Source: Bin5 sp965220715 | GTDB lineage: Bacteria; Chloroflexota; Anaerolineae; Caldilineales; Caldilineaceae | Length of the DNA: 64,000 nt | Assembly: GCA_965220715.1 (NCBI GenBank) | Contig: OZ244843.1 | Span: 5,642,001 to 5,706,000, forward strand | Reading direction: 5' to 3' | Part shown: one piece after another, positions 27,590 through 36,498 of the stretch | Layout of the letters: each line of letters begins with the position of its first letter | How positions within the stretch are numbered: position 1 is the stretch's first letter | The notes under the pieces: generated by a model | What the model saw: only the letters and a program-made list of their open reading frames with translations | The model's database searches: none | What the model was told of the DNA's origin: nothing | Translations under genes and position numbers: made by a program

Positions 27590-30154
27590 ATGAATCCAGT
27601 CTCCCCACATTTCACGACCGTTGATCTGTCGAAATTCTTCAATGCCCCACGCGCCGAGCTTCCTGAACCGTTGCGCGTGCCTTCTTTGGTTGAAGACACG
27701 ACGGGTTCCACCGCCTTCAACGGCGTCCCCTTTTTGCTCGGAGAATCCGAAGGCCCTGCCGTTATCCTGCTGGACGCGGAACCGGTGACTGTTGAGTTGG
27801 AGGATGGGCTGGCCACCTATATCGTCTTCCTGCACGCGGTGGCCGACCGCGTCACCAACTACCTCGACGGCTTTGCGGACTTCGCGCAGGACGGAAACGA
27901 ACTGGGCGGGCACGTCTCCTCATACGTCTTTGAATACGAGGACGGCAGCCGCCACGAAACGGCGGTCCGGCGCCGATTTGCCATCCAGCAGAGTCGCGTT
28001 GTGTGGGGGGGCAGCCCCTTCGAAACGGTGCCGGCGATGAAGGCTACGGTCTTCAACTCGGCAACGGAGGAGACCCAATTGGGGCGGGTTCCGAGCACCG
28101 ACTACGGCCGCGGCGAAACGCGCACCAGTTCCGGGCGCGATCAGATGGAAGAGAAGATGTGGCTATATGCCTTGGAGAACCCACATCCCGACAAGCCGAT
28201 TCGCCGCCTGCTCCTGGAGCCGCGCAACGAGGGGTCGGCTATCTACGCTATCAGCCTCACGAATCTGGATGAGCATCCTCTACGGCCGGGCGTGCGCCGC
28301 AAACTGCGACTGACTCTGCCGGAGGGCGTCGAGTTCAACGCGATTGACGAGTACGAGGACCTGGCTATCGACCTGGGCTATGTGATCTCGGCCCGCGCCG
28401 CGTTTGACTATGACGGCGGCCGCTGGCTGGGTGAGGAGGCGAACGTCCAGCCGGCCGTCTCGCAACGGGATCTGATCGTCGAGTACAGCGCGCATCCGCA
28501 GGCCTGGCTGCACGTCGGTGTCGACAGTGACGAACCGATTGTCTATGATCTGTCGCAACTTGAAGACGGCCAACCTGGGGACGCGATCGTCGGGGTGGCG
28601 GCGGCGCACCGGCTGGTCGACGTGCGGGTGGTGCAGAAGGGGACAAACAACCTGGTGCCGGTGCGCATTCATTTCCACGGTGCGCACGGCGAGTATCTGC
28701 CGCCGCGCGGCCGCCATCGCAAGGTCAATCCCCACTGGTTTGAGGACAACTATGGCGAATTCGTGAACGGCCGCAACCAGTACAGCTATATCGACGGCCA
28801 CTGCGAGATTGATATGCCGTTGGGCGAGATATACGTGGAGATCACCAAGGGCTATGAGACCGCGCCGATCCGCAAACAGGTCACGATCACAGCTGACACT
28901 GATGAATTAGTGTTCGAGTTGGAACGGGTGCTGCCCTGGCGGGAAGAGGGCTGGGTCACTGCGGACACGCATGTTCACTTTCTGAGTCCTTCGACCGCGC
29001 TGCTGGAGGGCCAGGCGGAGGACGTGCATGTCGTCAATCTGCTGGCCAGCCAGTGGGGCGAGATGTTCAGCAATGTGAGCGACTTTGACGGCAGGACCAC
29101 TTTGGGGGCACGTGAGTTCGGGGGCGACGGCGAATTTCTGGTGCGGGTGGGAACCGAGAACCGCATGCAGATCCTCGGTCACATCTCGCTGCTGGGCTAC
29201 AACGGCAAGATGATCCACCCGCTTTGCAGCGGGGGCCCGTCGGAGTCGGCCCTGGGCGATCCGCAGGAGGTGGTGATGGCCGAGTGGGCGCAGCGCTGCA
29301 TTGACCAGGGCGGGCTGGTGGTGATGCCGCACGCGCCGAACCCGCAACTGGAGCGGGCGGCGGATATTGTCCTCGGCCTGATCCATGCCATTGAAATGAT
29401 GACTTTCAACCCCTGCGAACGGGAGCTCAACCCCTACGGCATCGCCGACTGGTACCGCTATCTCAATCTTGGCTATCAGCTGCCGATCGTGGGGGGATCG
29501 GACAAGATGGCGGCTTCGTCGCAGCTGGGCGGCGTGCGCACCTATGCCCATTTGGGGGAGCGGGAGTTCACGTACGAGAACTGGATGGCGGCGGTGCAGG
29601 CGGGCAACACATTCATGACGATCGGTCCGCTGGCGGAGTTGACGGTTGAAGGCGTCGCGCCAGGTGGGCAGGTGCAGCTGCCGGCCGGCGGCGGGAGCGT
29701 GGGCGTCGACTGGCGAGTCGAGTCGGTGCTGATACCGATCCAGCAGGTGGAGGTGATCCAGGGTGGGCTGGTGGTCGACCAGGTAGACGTACAAGGCGAA
29801 TACAGCGCGTCGGGCAGCGTGCAGGTTGCGGTCACGGGTTCATCGTGGATTGCGCTGCGGGTGCGCGGCAGTTATGTCGGCGAGAAGGGCGAGATCGCGG
29901 CCCACACGAGCGCGGTGCAGACGTTGGTGGGGGACAGCCCGCTGTTCAACCAGGCGGACGCGTCGGCGGTGTTGGAGCAGATCGAAGGCGCGCTTGCCTA
30001 TGTGGACACGATCGCGCCGCGCCCGAACGCGCAGCGGTTTCGGGAGATGCGGGCGGTGCTGGAAGCGGGCCACAACAGGCTGCACCAGCGCATGCACGCG
30101 CACGGCGTCTACCACAATCATACGCCGGTGCACGGACATGGGGATGGGGAGTAA
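27590..30154 (+). CDS. CehA/McbA-family PHP-like metallohydrolase
   Basis: 854 aa. The N-terminal 440 residues form a beta-rich region of unknown role. About residue 460 begins the metal-binding module with the motif WVTADTHVHFLSPST, as in CehA/McbA carbaryl hydrolases and other PHP-fold phosphoesterases, followed by GLVVMPHAPNPQLE and IVGGSDKMAASSQLGGVRTY. A C-terminal beta domain ends in a His-rich tail (HQRMHAHGVYHNHTPVHGHG), which could bind metal. ATG at 27590 has GGAGAG 4 nt upstream and is preferred to an ATG at 27578. The downstream hydrolase overlaps by 17 nt, so the two are translationally coupled. Natural substrate unknown. Confidence 0.8.
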   Translation: MNPVSPHFTTVDLSKFFNAPRAELPEPLRVPSLVEDTTGSTAFNGVPFLLGESEGPAVILLDAEPVTVELEDGLATYIVFLHAVADRVTNYLDGFADFAQDGNELGGHVSSYVFEYEDGSRHETAVRRRFAIQQSRVVWGGSPFETVPAMKATVFNSATEETQLGRVPSTDYGRGETRTSSGRDQMEEKMWLYALENPHPDKPIRRLLLEPRNEGSAIYAISLTNLDEHPLRPGVRRKLRLTLPEGVEFNAIDEYEDLAIDLGYVISARAAFDYDGGRWLGEEANVQPAVSQRDLIVEYSAHPQAWLHVGVDSDEPIVYDLSQLEDGQPGDAIVGVAAAHRLVDVRVVQKGTNNLVPVRIHFHGAHGEYLPPRGRHRKVNPHWFEDNYGEFVNGRNQYSYIDGHCEIDMPLGEIYVEITKGYETAPIRKQVTITADTDELVFELERVLPWREEGWVTADTHVHFLSPSTALLEGQAEDVHVVNLLASQWGEMFSNVSDFDGRTTLGAREFGGDGEFLVRVGTENRMQILGHISLLGYNGKMIHPLCSGGPSESALGDPQEVVMAEWAQRCIDQGGLVVMPHAPNPQLERAADIVLGLIHAIEMMTFNPCERELNPYGIADWYRYLNLGYQLPIVGGSDKMAASSQLGGVRTYAHLGEREFTYENWMAAVQAGNTFMTIGPLAELTVEGVAPGGQVQLPAGGGSVGVDWRVESVLIPIQQVEVIQGGLVVDQVDVQGEYSASGSVQVAVTGSSWIALRVRGSYVGEKGEIAAHTSAVQTLVGDSPLFNQADASAVLEQIEGALAYVDTIAPRPNAQRFREMRAVLEAGHNRLHQRMHAHGVYHNHTPVHGHGDGE

Positions 30155-30920
30155 GGACGGAGAGGAAACTTGGCGCGGGGGGAAGTCTGAGTTGGACGAT
30201 CGCTACGTGACTTCGGGGCGTGCCCGACTTTGGTCGACGGCGAGCGGTCGGGGTACACCGCTGCTCATGTTCAACGGCGGCCCTGGGTGCGACGACTATC
30301 TAGGGCCGGTCGCAGAGATGATCGACGACCTGTGCGAGGTGATCCGTTTTGAACCGCGTGGCTGCGGGCGCTCCGACTGGGATGGTAACTACGATGTCGA
30401 CACCTTGCTGACCGACGCCGAGGCAGTCCGCCGGGAGTACGGTGCGGAGAGGTGCATCGCGGCGGGTCACAGCTTTGGGCCCAGCGCAGCGCTTGCGTAT
30501 GCGTTGAGGTATCCATCTTGCGTGATCGGCTTAATCGGTATTGCAGGCGGACGCGTCGTTAATGACAGGACATGGAGTGATGCCTACCACAAGGCTCTTG
30601 AGGAAGTCGGGGAGGACATCGGAGGGCACGTATTCAGGGCCGATCCGGCCGTGAACCAGCAGGGCAACCTCAGTTGGAAAGAGTACATCAGGCGCGCCAC
30701 CTTGTTCCGCGAGATTGCAGATCTGCACTTGCCTGCCGTCTTCATCAACGGTGGTAAGGATATCCGTCCAAACTGGCCGACCCAACAGTTGGCTTCGCTG
30801 ATGCCCAATGGAAGTTATGTCGAGATTGCTGGCGCGGCCCACACGATCTGGCTGACACACGCTGACGAGTTAAGGGACGAGCTTCGCAAGGCAATCCAAG
30901 TGATTGTCCGAAGCACATAG
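30138..30920 (+). CDS. Alpha/beta hydrolase, proline iminopeptidase (S33)-like
   Basis: 260 aa. The oxyanion motif FNGGPGCDDY, the strand FEPRGCGRSDW, the nucleophile elbow AAGHSFGPSAALAYAL (Ser near residue 115), VFINGGKDIRPNWP for the acid, and EIAGAAHTIWLTH for the His show a complete catalytic triad. The GGPG motif is typical of S33 prolyl iminopeptidases and related amidases. ATG at 30138 overlaps the end of the CehA/McbA gene; a second ATG at 30144 is possible. The longer open frame upstream is a shadow of that gene. Likely a partner enzyme acting on the same unknown substrate. Confidence 0.82.
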   Translation: MGMGSKDGEETWRGGKSELDDRYVTSGRARLWSTASGRGTPLLMFNGGPGCDDYLGPVAEMIDDLCEVIRFEPRGCGRSDWDGNYDVDTLLTDAEAVRREYGAERCIAAGHSFGPSAALAYALRYPSCVIGLIGIAGGRVVNDRTWSDAYHKALEEVGEDIGGHVFRADPAVNQQGNLSWKEYIRRATLFREIADLHLPAVFINGGKDIRPNWPTQQLASLMPNGSYVEIAGAAHTIWLTHADELRDELRKAIQVIVRST

Positions 30921-31119
30921 AGCCGTGTGCGACCTGCACCCGATTCTCATACCTCTGCAAAGTCTATTGAAATTTGCGACGACAGTGAAGATCGCACTGA
31001 TAACATGGGGCATCTCCAAAGAGGGCGTATTCCCCGGTTAATGATCCCCCCGTCGAACTCATGGTACAATGCGGTTGCCAGATACGAAATACACAATACA
31101 AATAGACGAGGACCGAATT

Positions 31120-32106
31120 ATGCCCAAAATTCGCTGGGGAATCGTCGGTTGCGGGGACGTGTGTGAGGTCAAGAGCGGGCCTGGGCTGTACAAGGCCGAG
31201 AACTCGGCGCTGGCGGCGGTGATGCGCCGCAACGGGGAGCTGGCGGCCGACTTTGCCCGCCGCCACGGCGTGGCCCGCTGGTATGACGACGGCGACAGGC
31301 TGATCAACGACCCGGAGGTGGACGCGGTCTATGTGGCGACGCCGCCCGACACGCACATGGAATATACGTGCAAGGCGGCCGAGGCGGGCAAACCGGTCTA
31401 CGTGGAAAAGCCGATGGCCCGTACTTTCGACGAGTGCCAAACGATGATTCGCGCCTGTGAGGCGGCGGGCGTGCCGCTGTGGGTCGGCTATTACCGGCGG
31501 CGGCTGCCGAAGTTCCTGAAGATACAGGAGCTGCTCGAACAGGGAGCGATTGGCGATGTGCGCTCGGTCCTGGTTCGCTACTACCAGCCGCCCAAGCCGG
31601 CCGACGCGTTCCCGGACCAGCGCAGCTGGCGGGTCGATCCTGAGGTTGCCGGCGCCGGACTCTTCCTGGACTTAGGCTCCCACATGCTGGACATTCTCGA
31701 CTATCTGCTCGGCCCGATCAGCCGCGTGCAGGGGTACGCGGCCAATCAGGGGGGGCTCTACGACGCCGAGGACATTGTCAGCGGCAGCTTCACGTTCGAA
31801 TCGGGCGTGCAGGGGACGGGCACATGGATGTTCACCGGCTTCGAAAACCTTGATTGGACGGAGATTGAAGGCACGGAGGGGCGCATCGGCTACGTCTGTT
31901 TCGATGCCAGCCCGATCGCTCTGACGACGAGCGCAGGCATCGAGGAGATCCCCGTTACGCAGCCGGATCACGTGCATCAGCCGCTGATCCAGACCATCGT
32001 GGACGAGCTGAATGGGCGCGGGCTCTGCCCCAGCACCGGAGTCAGCGGGGCGCGCACTTCGTGGGTGATGGACGAGATGCTGGCGGAGTACCGGCAGGCG
32101 GGTTGA
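31120..32106 (+). CDS. Gfo/Idh/MocA-family NAD(P) oxidoreductase
   Basis: 328 aa. The Rossmann motif is RWGIVGCGDVCE, followed by DPEVDAVYVATPPDTHMEYT and the family signature YVEKPMARTFDEC with the catalytic Lys. The second domain has AGAGLFLDLGSHMLDILDYLLG with the conserved Asp-x3-His. These enzymes oxidise or reduce sugars, inositols or their acids. ATG at 31120 starts MPKIRWG; upstream residues are not conserved. It is probably part of the local sugar-metabolism group with the aldose epimerase and the SDR, although not in one operon with them. Confidence 0.9.
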   Translation: MPKIRWGIVGCGDVCEVKSGPGLYKAENSALAAVMRRNGELAADFARRHGVARWYDDGDRLINDPEVDAVYVATPPDTHMEYTCKAAEAGKPVYVEKPMARTFDECQTMIRACEAAGVPLWVGYYRRRLPKFLKIQELLEQGAIGDVRSVLVRYYQPPKPADAFPDQRSWRVDPEVAGAGLFLDLGSHMLDILDYLLGPISRVQGYAANQGGLYDAEDIVSGSFTFESGVQGTGTWMFTGFENLDWTEIEGTEGRIGYVCFDASPIALTTSAGIEEIPVTQPDHVHQPLIQTIVDELNGRGLCPSTGVSGARTSWVMDEMLAEYRQAG

Positions 32107-32432
32107 GGGTCAGTTTCTAGTTTTTGGTTTTAGTTTTCAGGTCACTGCCAAGGTCCCTTTGTTTGTCTGGGGAAACATTTTAAGGAACGTGTTGTAAGAG
32201 GCTGATCCAGCCAAACTCTCACCCCGCCTGCACTCCCCAAGAACATGTGCTAAAATACCCCACAAACCAGATCCATGATCCGCCGTCCTCGCCCACAGGG
32301 TCTGCGCATTGGACAAGCGCCGTAACAACGGATCAACAGTGATGAGCCAAATCTCTCGGCAAAGAGCGGGCAACTCTCTCTAAAGATCTGGGTACTCTCC
32401 CGTTCGCACCGCAAAGGAAAGAGCGAACAAGA
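32107..32432. other. Intergenic region before the VapBC pair
   Basis: 325 bases with T-rich stretch just after the Gfo/Idh/MocA stop and no recognisable gene, terminator or strong promoter. Confidence 0.4.
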
Positions 32433-32711
32433 ATGCCACAGACGCCGGTCGGTGAAAAAGAACAGGCAACGCCAGCAACCCGAATAGAAGACACTTCGTC
32501 CGAGTCACCTGTTCGCCAGGAGGGTCCAGTCACAGGCATTTTCTGGGAATCTCCCGCTTTGGAAGAACTGGCGCGCGCGCAGAACGTCCAACCATTGACT
32601 GATGTGCAGGTTCTGTTTGGCACGTGGCCGGGCGACGAAGATGACGGCTTTGAAGAGGCAGTTTACAATCTTCGACATGCTGCCAGCGCGAATAGTGGCC
32701 GTCGAGAATGA
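32433..32711 (+). CDS. Probable antitoxin of a PIN-domain TA pair
   Basis: 92 aa small acidic protein. It has no clear DNA-binding motif; the C-terminal half (PALEELARAQNVQPLTDVQV, then LFGTWPGDEDDGFEEAVYNLR) resembles short antitoxin tails that wrap a PIN toxin. ATG at 32433 is preceded by AAAGGAAAGAG. The stop overlaps the start of the PIN gene by 4 nt (ATGA), the usual arrangement of type II pairs. The function is inferred from this neighbour; the sequence alone is not diagnostic. Confidence 0.65.
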   Translation: MPQTPVGEKEQATPATRIEDTSSESPVRQEGPVTGIFWESPALEELARAQNVQPLTDVQVLFGTWPGDEDDGFEEAVYNLRHAASANSGRRE

Positions 32712-33127
32712 GTGTTGACACACTCATTCTCGACACGAACATCGTCTCGTACCTGATGAGGGGCGGAGCGCTCGGGCGAGCATATCGACCGCATGTCCAG
32801 AATCATCTGCTCGCCATTAGCTTTATCACCGTTGGAGAGCTTTACTTCGGGGCGGAGAAAGGCAACTGGGGTAAGAGCAGGCGGAATGAACTCGAAGCGA
32901 TCCTTCGCAGATTCGTAATCATTCCTTACGACCATGAGATTGCGCGCTGCTATGGTCGATTGGTCGCCGAGCGGCAGCGAGCCGGAAGACCGATTGCGCC
33001 CAACGATACCTGGATTGCCGCCTGCACTGTGCGGCACGCCGTGCCTCTAGTTACCCACGACCCCAAGGATTTCCAAGGCATAACATCTCGTCAGGTAGTC
33101 TCGGAGTCTGCTTCGACAGCGCACTGA
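32708..33127 (+). CDS. vapC: VapC-type PIN-domain ribonuclease toxin
   Basis: 139 aa complete PIN domain. The acidic active-site residues are in LILDTNIVSYLMRG, ISFITVGELYFGAE, PIAPNDTWIAACTVRH and LVTHDPKDFQGI. VapC toxins cut specific RNAs, often tRNA anticodon loops, until neutralised by the antitoxin. The ATG overlaps the stop of the antitoxin gene, so both are made together. All key residues are intact, so the pair may be active, unlike the other toxin loci in this window. Confidence 0.9.
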   Translation: MSVDTLILDTNIVSYLMRGGALGRAYRPHVQNHLLAISFITVGELYFGAEKGNWGKSRRNELEAILRRFVIIPYDHEIARCYGRLVAERQRAGRPIAPNDTWIAACTVRHAVPLVTHDPKDFQGITSRQVVSESASTAH

Positions 33128-33159
33128 TATGTAGCCTGAGAAGCCAGTACCGGATCCCC

Positions 33160-33318
33160 ATGACCACCAACCGACACGCGCTCACGAAAGACGAGGTCCG
33201 GCTGTACCACCAACAGGAGTGGCTGAGGCCTTTCACTCTGATCTCGGGGGAGGAGATGGCTGTTGTGCGGCGAAGCGTGGGCGGACACGCCTTTGCGGGT
33301 CTTGGGGATGGGGGTTAG
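33160..33318 (+). pseudogene. Phytanoyl-CoA dioxygenase-like N-terminal fragment
   Basis: A 52-codon frame: MTTNRHALTKDEVRLYHQQE, then WLRPFTLISGEEMAVVRRSV and a short out-of-family tail. The start matches the N-terminal helix-strand of phytanoyl-CoA dioxygenase (PhyH)-like Fe/2-oxoglutarate oxygenases (LT.eev..Y..qGw..P..lis.eEm). The catalytic core with its HxD...H is absent and repeats follow, so this is a leftover of a deleted gene. Confidence 0.55.
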
Positions 33319-33964
33319 GTTCCGTTGACATTTTGGGAAGGCTGTTCAGATGTCAACAAGAACTGAAAGCCTGCAGGCCTGTTAGGGATGTTTCTCGCTT
33401 GAATGTTGAAATAGACAAAACCAATTGATCCGCGAAGTCACGCGAAGGGTCGCGAAGAACACCTTTTTGTCCGCGGAGGGACGCGGAGGGACGCGGAGAA
33501 CACCAAAGGCGTATCGGATTTTCTTTGCGTGACTGCGCCGCCCTTCGACGATCAGGCGTAATTTGCACCTGGAAGTCGTTGTTCAGACAAACGTCAACGA
33601 GCCCTAGGGAGGAACTCCTTCGCCCCTGCCGCCATCCAGACTTTCTTCATTGCGTTCCTGGTTGGCCGCAGCCACCTTGCTTGAGCCGCACTGCTGCGAT
33701 AGAGGCGTACCGTTCGTGAGGCGTGGTTTTGGACGGGGGCGTTGCGGGGGCGGAGCCCCTGCACAAGGGAGGGCCGAAGGCCCGACCGCCAAAAAACCAG
33801 AGGAGAGTAGAGAGAAGTGAGGAGAGAGTAAACACCTTCGACCGCCTTGCCTTGGGTCGGGGATGCCGGTTGCGGCCAAGCAGAGACGGGCGGCTGCGTT
33901 GGGAAAAGCAGGTTTTCGGAGTTAACGGTAGAAATCAGAAACTCGGGGCACGGAGCCAGGAACT
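33319..33964. other. Repeat-bearing intergenic region
   Basis: 646 bases without a gene. Around 33433-33500 it contains short direct repeats (GCGGAGGGAC in tandem, and two GCGAAGAACACC/GCGGAGAACACC words), and at 33733-33790 a copy of the interspersed double-hairpin repeat with the tail AACACCTTCGACCGCC. Confidence 0.55.
33733..33790 (+). repeat. Interspersed double-hairpin repeat, copy B
   Basis: Same block as copy A. The first stem here is GCGGGGGC-GGA-GCCCCTGC, so the loop differs from copies A, C and D while the stem is kept. The GGGCCGAAGGCCC hairpin is identical to copies A and C. Confidence 0.8.
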
Positions 33965-35020
33965 ATGAGACTCAGCAGCCAGGCATTCGGCAAAACGCAG
34001 AGCGGACAGGCCGTCCGACAGTATACGCTGGCCAACAACACGGGCGTACAGACCGATGTACTTGACTATGGCGGGTTGATCCGCACGCTCTCGACGCCGG
34101 ACCGCAACGGCCAGGCGGGGGATGTGGTGCTGGGCTTCGACACGCTCGAAGAGTATCTGGCCGGGCACCCGTACTTCGGCGTGCTGGTCGGGCGCTGCGC
34201 CAACCGCATCGGCGGTGGGAGCTTCGAGCTGGACGGTGTGCGCCACCAACTTGCCCGCAACATCAACGACGACCATCTACACGGCGGAGAAGGCGGCTTC
34301 GACAAGGTCGTCTGGCAGGCCCGGCCCTTCCAGAACGAACGGGAGGTGGGCCTCGTCCTCTCCTACCACAGCCCGGACGGGGAAGATCATTACCCGGGCG
34401 CACTCGACACGACGGTTACGCTCAGCCTGAACGACGATAATGCGCTGCGTCTCGACTACCTTGCGACCTGCGACGCGCCTACGATCGTCAACCTGACCAA
34501 TCACAGCTACTTCAACCTGGCAGGCGAGGGCAATATCCACGACCACGTCGCCATGATCGATGCCGACGCGTTCACGCCGATGGACGGCGCGCTGATCGTG
34601 ACAGGTGAGGTGCGGGACGTGACCGGCACGCCCTTCGACTTCCGCCAGCCCACTGCCATCGGCGCGCGCATCAACGCCGACGATGAGCAAATCCGTATGG
34701 GCGGCGGCTACGATCACAATTTCGTTCTCAATGGTGCGCCGGGCACGCTGCGGCTGGCGGCGCGCGTTTCCGAACCGGTCAGCGGACGAGTGCTGGAGGT
34801 GCTGACAACCGAGCCGGGGGTGCAGTTCTATGCAGGCAACCAGATGGAGGCTGCGAGCACCGGTAAAGGCGGACAGGTGTATCCCCACCGCGGCGGGTTC
34901 TGCCTGGAAACGCAGCATTTTCCGGACGCGCCGAACCAGCCGGATTTCCCGTCTATTGTGCTGCGGCCCGGCGAAGAGTATACGCAGACGACTGTTTTCC
35001 GCTTTTCAACCGAATCTTAA
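33965..35020 (+). CDS. galM: Aldose 1-epimerase (mutarotase)
   Basis: 351 aa. It interconverts alpha and beta anomers of aldoses such as galactose or glucose. Family marks: LDYGGLIRTLSTPDR, GVLVGRCANRIGGGSFELDG, NDDHLHGGEGGFDKVVW, the catalytic His in NLTNHSYFNLAG (about residue 179), GGGYDHNFVLN, and the catalytic Glu in FCLETQHFPDAPNQPDFPS near the end. ATG at 33965 gives the normal family length. It precedes the DUF3179-like gene by 140 nt on the same strand. Confidence 0.93.
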   Translation: MRLSSQAFGKTQSGQAVRQYTLANNTGVQTDVLDYGGLIRTLSTPDRNGQAGDVVLGFDTLEEYLAGHPYFGVLVGRCANRIGGGSFELDGVRHQLARNINDDHLHGGEGGFDKVVWQARPFQNEREVGLVLSYHSPDGEDHYPGALDTTVTLSLNDDNALRLDYLATCDAPTIVNLTNHSYFNLAGEGNIHDHVAMIDADAFTPMDGALIVTGEVRDVTGTPFDFRQPTAIGARINADDEQIRMGGGYDHNFVLNGAPGTLRLAARVSEPVSGRVLEVLTTEPGVQFYAGNQMEAASTGKGGQVYPHRGGFCLETQHFPDAPNQPDFPSIVLRPGEEYTQTTVFRFSTES

Positions 35021-35160
35021 ACGTATTAACGCGGCGGAAGGCGTTAGTACGGTTGGCGGATACTGCTGTTCAGAGGGTCTGTTCAAGCGGCTGATCAGGC
35101 GATGGACGGCAACTGAATGGAGGAGTTCGTCTTCGGACTTCCGAGGCAAAGGAGTCAGAT

Positions 35161-36261
35161 GTGGAAGAAATCACAAGCGAGGTGACTGCGGCGACGACCT
35201 TTGACGCAGAGCGGGCGATGCTGATGAAGCGAGAGCTGTTCCGGCCATTGACGGTAGAGCGCACGGAGCGGCTGGCGGACGCGTTGGCCCGTAGGAAGGT
35301 GGCGGCGGACACGCAGCTGCTGCTGCTGGAACGGGACGGCGCGGCACTGGCTTTGCGCACGCACGAGATGATCTACCATCATGCGGCGCAGGGAGAGTTG
35401 AACGGGAGACCGTTTCTCGCGACCTTTTGAGCGCCGTGCTATAGCGGCGTCGGTCTGACGCCGGTTATTGACGGGAAGGTTCATACCTTTGCAGCGCGCG
35501 GTCTTTACAATGGAATGTCGCTGCTTGCGGATCACCAGACCGGTTCTTACTGGGATCACATAACGGGTGAGTGCGTGCATGGCCCGCTGAAAGGCCGCAA
35601 ACTGGAATTGGAGCCGCTGCTTCATATGCGGGCGGACCAGGCGCTGGCACAGTTCCCGGATGCGCGCGTCGCCAGTTCGCGGAGCCTGCTTCCGTTTGGT
35701 CTGATGGCGCGCATCATGGATCTTTACGGGCGACTGTTGGGGCAGGGACGTTTCGTGCCGCCGATGCTCCTGAGCACGATGGGCGCGGAAGATCCACGCC
35801 GCGCCCGCATGGATCTGGGTTTGGGGGTCTGGACCGACGGGGCCAGCCGCTATTATCCGCTTGAGATTCTGAAGGCGCGCGGGGGGTTGCTGTTCGACCG
35901 CTTCGACGGCAGAGAGATGTTGATCTATCTGGATTCTATCTCGGGCACGCCGACGCCCCTTTTCGTGGACGTTCAAGAGGCCGAGTGGGAGGGCGAGGAC
36001 CTACGTCTGGACAACGGCGGGGCCATCCGCAACGGCAGACTCTACGACGCAAACGGCGTAGAGTTGCCGGTCGAACGGCCGCTGCACCTTTTCAACCGCT
36101 GGTTCGGGTTTTCGTTGACGTTTCCAAAATGCGAGGTTTATGGAAGGGCAGGGGGAAGGGCAGGGGGAAGGGCAGGGGGAAGGGCAGGGGGAAGGGCAGG
36201 GGAAGGGCAGGGGAAGGGCAGGGGAAGGGCAGGGGAAGGGCAGGGGAAGGGCAGGGGATAG
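35161..36261 (+). CDS. DUF3179-like protein with in-frame TGA, candidate selenoprotein
   Basis: 366 codons counting an internal TGA (35428-35430). GTG at 35161 has AAAGGAG 6 nt upstream. One frame runs unbroken on both sides of the TGA: RTHEMIYHHAAQGELNGRPF, LATF, the TGA, then APCYSGVGLTPVIDGKVHTF and GLYNGMSLLADHQTGSYWDH. In DUF3179 proteins this site reads as T(F/Y)CPLC followed by a vFdR..DG..ltFg.SG.L pattern, so the TGA falls on the first Cys of the CxxC and leaves U-x-x-C. A hairpin with a GGTCT loop lies just downstream (see 35445). Later parts (YWDHITGECVHGPLKGRKLE, DGASRYYPLEIL) also fit the family. The natural C-terminus is probably near KCEVYG; beyond it the frame runs into G-rich tandem repeats. 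Alternative: a premature stop in a pseudogene. No selenocysteine machinery is in the window. Confidence 0.65.
35445..35463 (+). promoter_or_regulatory. Candidate bacterial SECIS hairpin
   Basis: CGGCGTC (35445-35451) pairs perfectly with GACGCCG (35457-35463) around the loop GGTCT (35452-35456). The loop begins 21 nt after the TGA at 35428-35430, within the spacing known for bacterial selenocysteine insertion elements, and a G-rich GGUCU apical loop is also that of the E. coli fdhF element as I recall it. Confidence 0.6.
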
Positions 36262-36351
36262 GGGATAGGGGATAGGGGATAGGGGATAGGGGATAGGGGA
36301 TAGGGGATAGGGGATAGGGGATAGGGGATAGGGGATAGGGGATAGGGGATA
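36142..36351 (+). repeat. Three-phase G-rich tandem repeat
   Basis: Four copies of a 12-nt unit GGAAGGGCAGGG (from 36142), then about seven copies of an 11-nt version with one G fewer (GGAAGGGCAGG), then exactly 14 copies of GGGGATA at 36254-36351. The array begins inside the 3' end of the DUF3179-like frame. The plus strand could fold into G-quadruplexes. Confidence 0.9.
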
Positions 36352-36392
36352 GGGGCCGGAGACCAGTGCGGCGCGGGCGGGGCGTGGTTTTG

Positions 36393-36451
36393 AGGGGGGC
36401 GTTGCGGGGGGAATCCCCCCGCACAAGGGAGGGCCGAAGGCCCGACCGCCC
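36393..36451 (+). repeat. Interspersed double-hairpin repeat, copy C
   Basis: First stem GCGGGGGG-AATC-CCCCCGC is a perfect variant of the stem in copies A and B, i.e. paired changes. Preceded by GGCCGGAGACCAGTG and TGGTTTTGAG, both also found before copy D. Confidence 0.8.
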
Positions 36452-36498
36452 ACATGGGCCCCAGCCACCGACCGCTACAGCGAAGGAGAAGAAACAAG

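Noticed and set aside
29826..30137. N-terminal extension of the S33-like hydrolase
   Set aside because: It overlaps the CehA/McbA gene in another frame and is Arg-rich shadow sequence; the conserved start is at 30138.
36254..36351. GGGGATA array as a telomere-like or CRISPR element
   Set aside because: Simple head-to-tail tandem repeat inside a chromosome segment, without spacers or ends.
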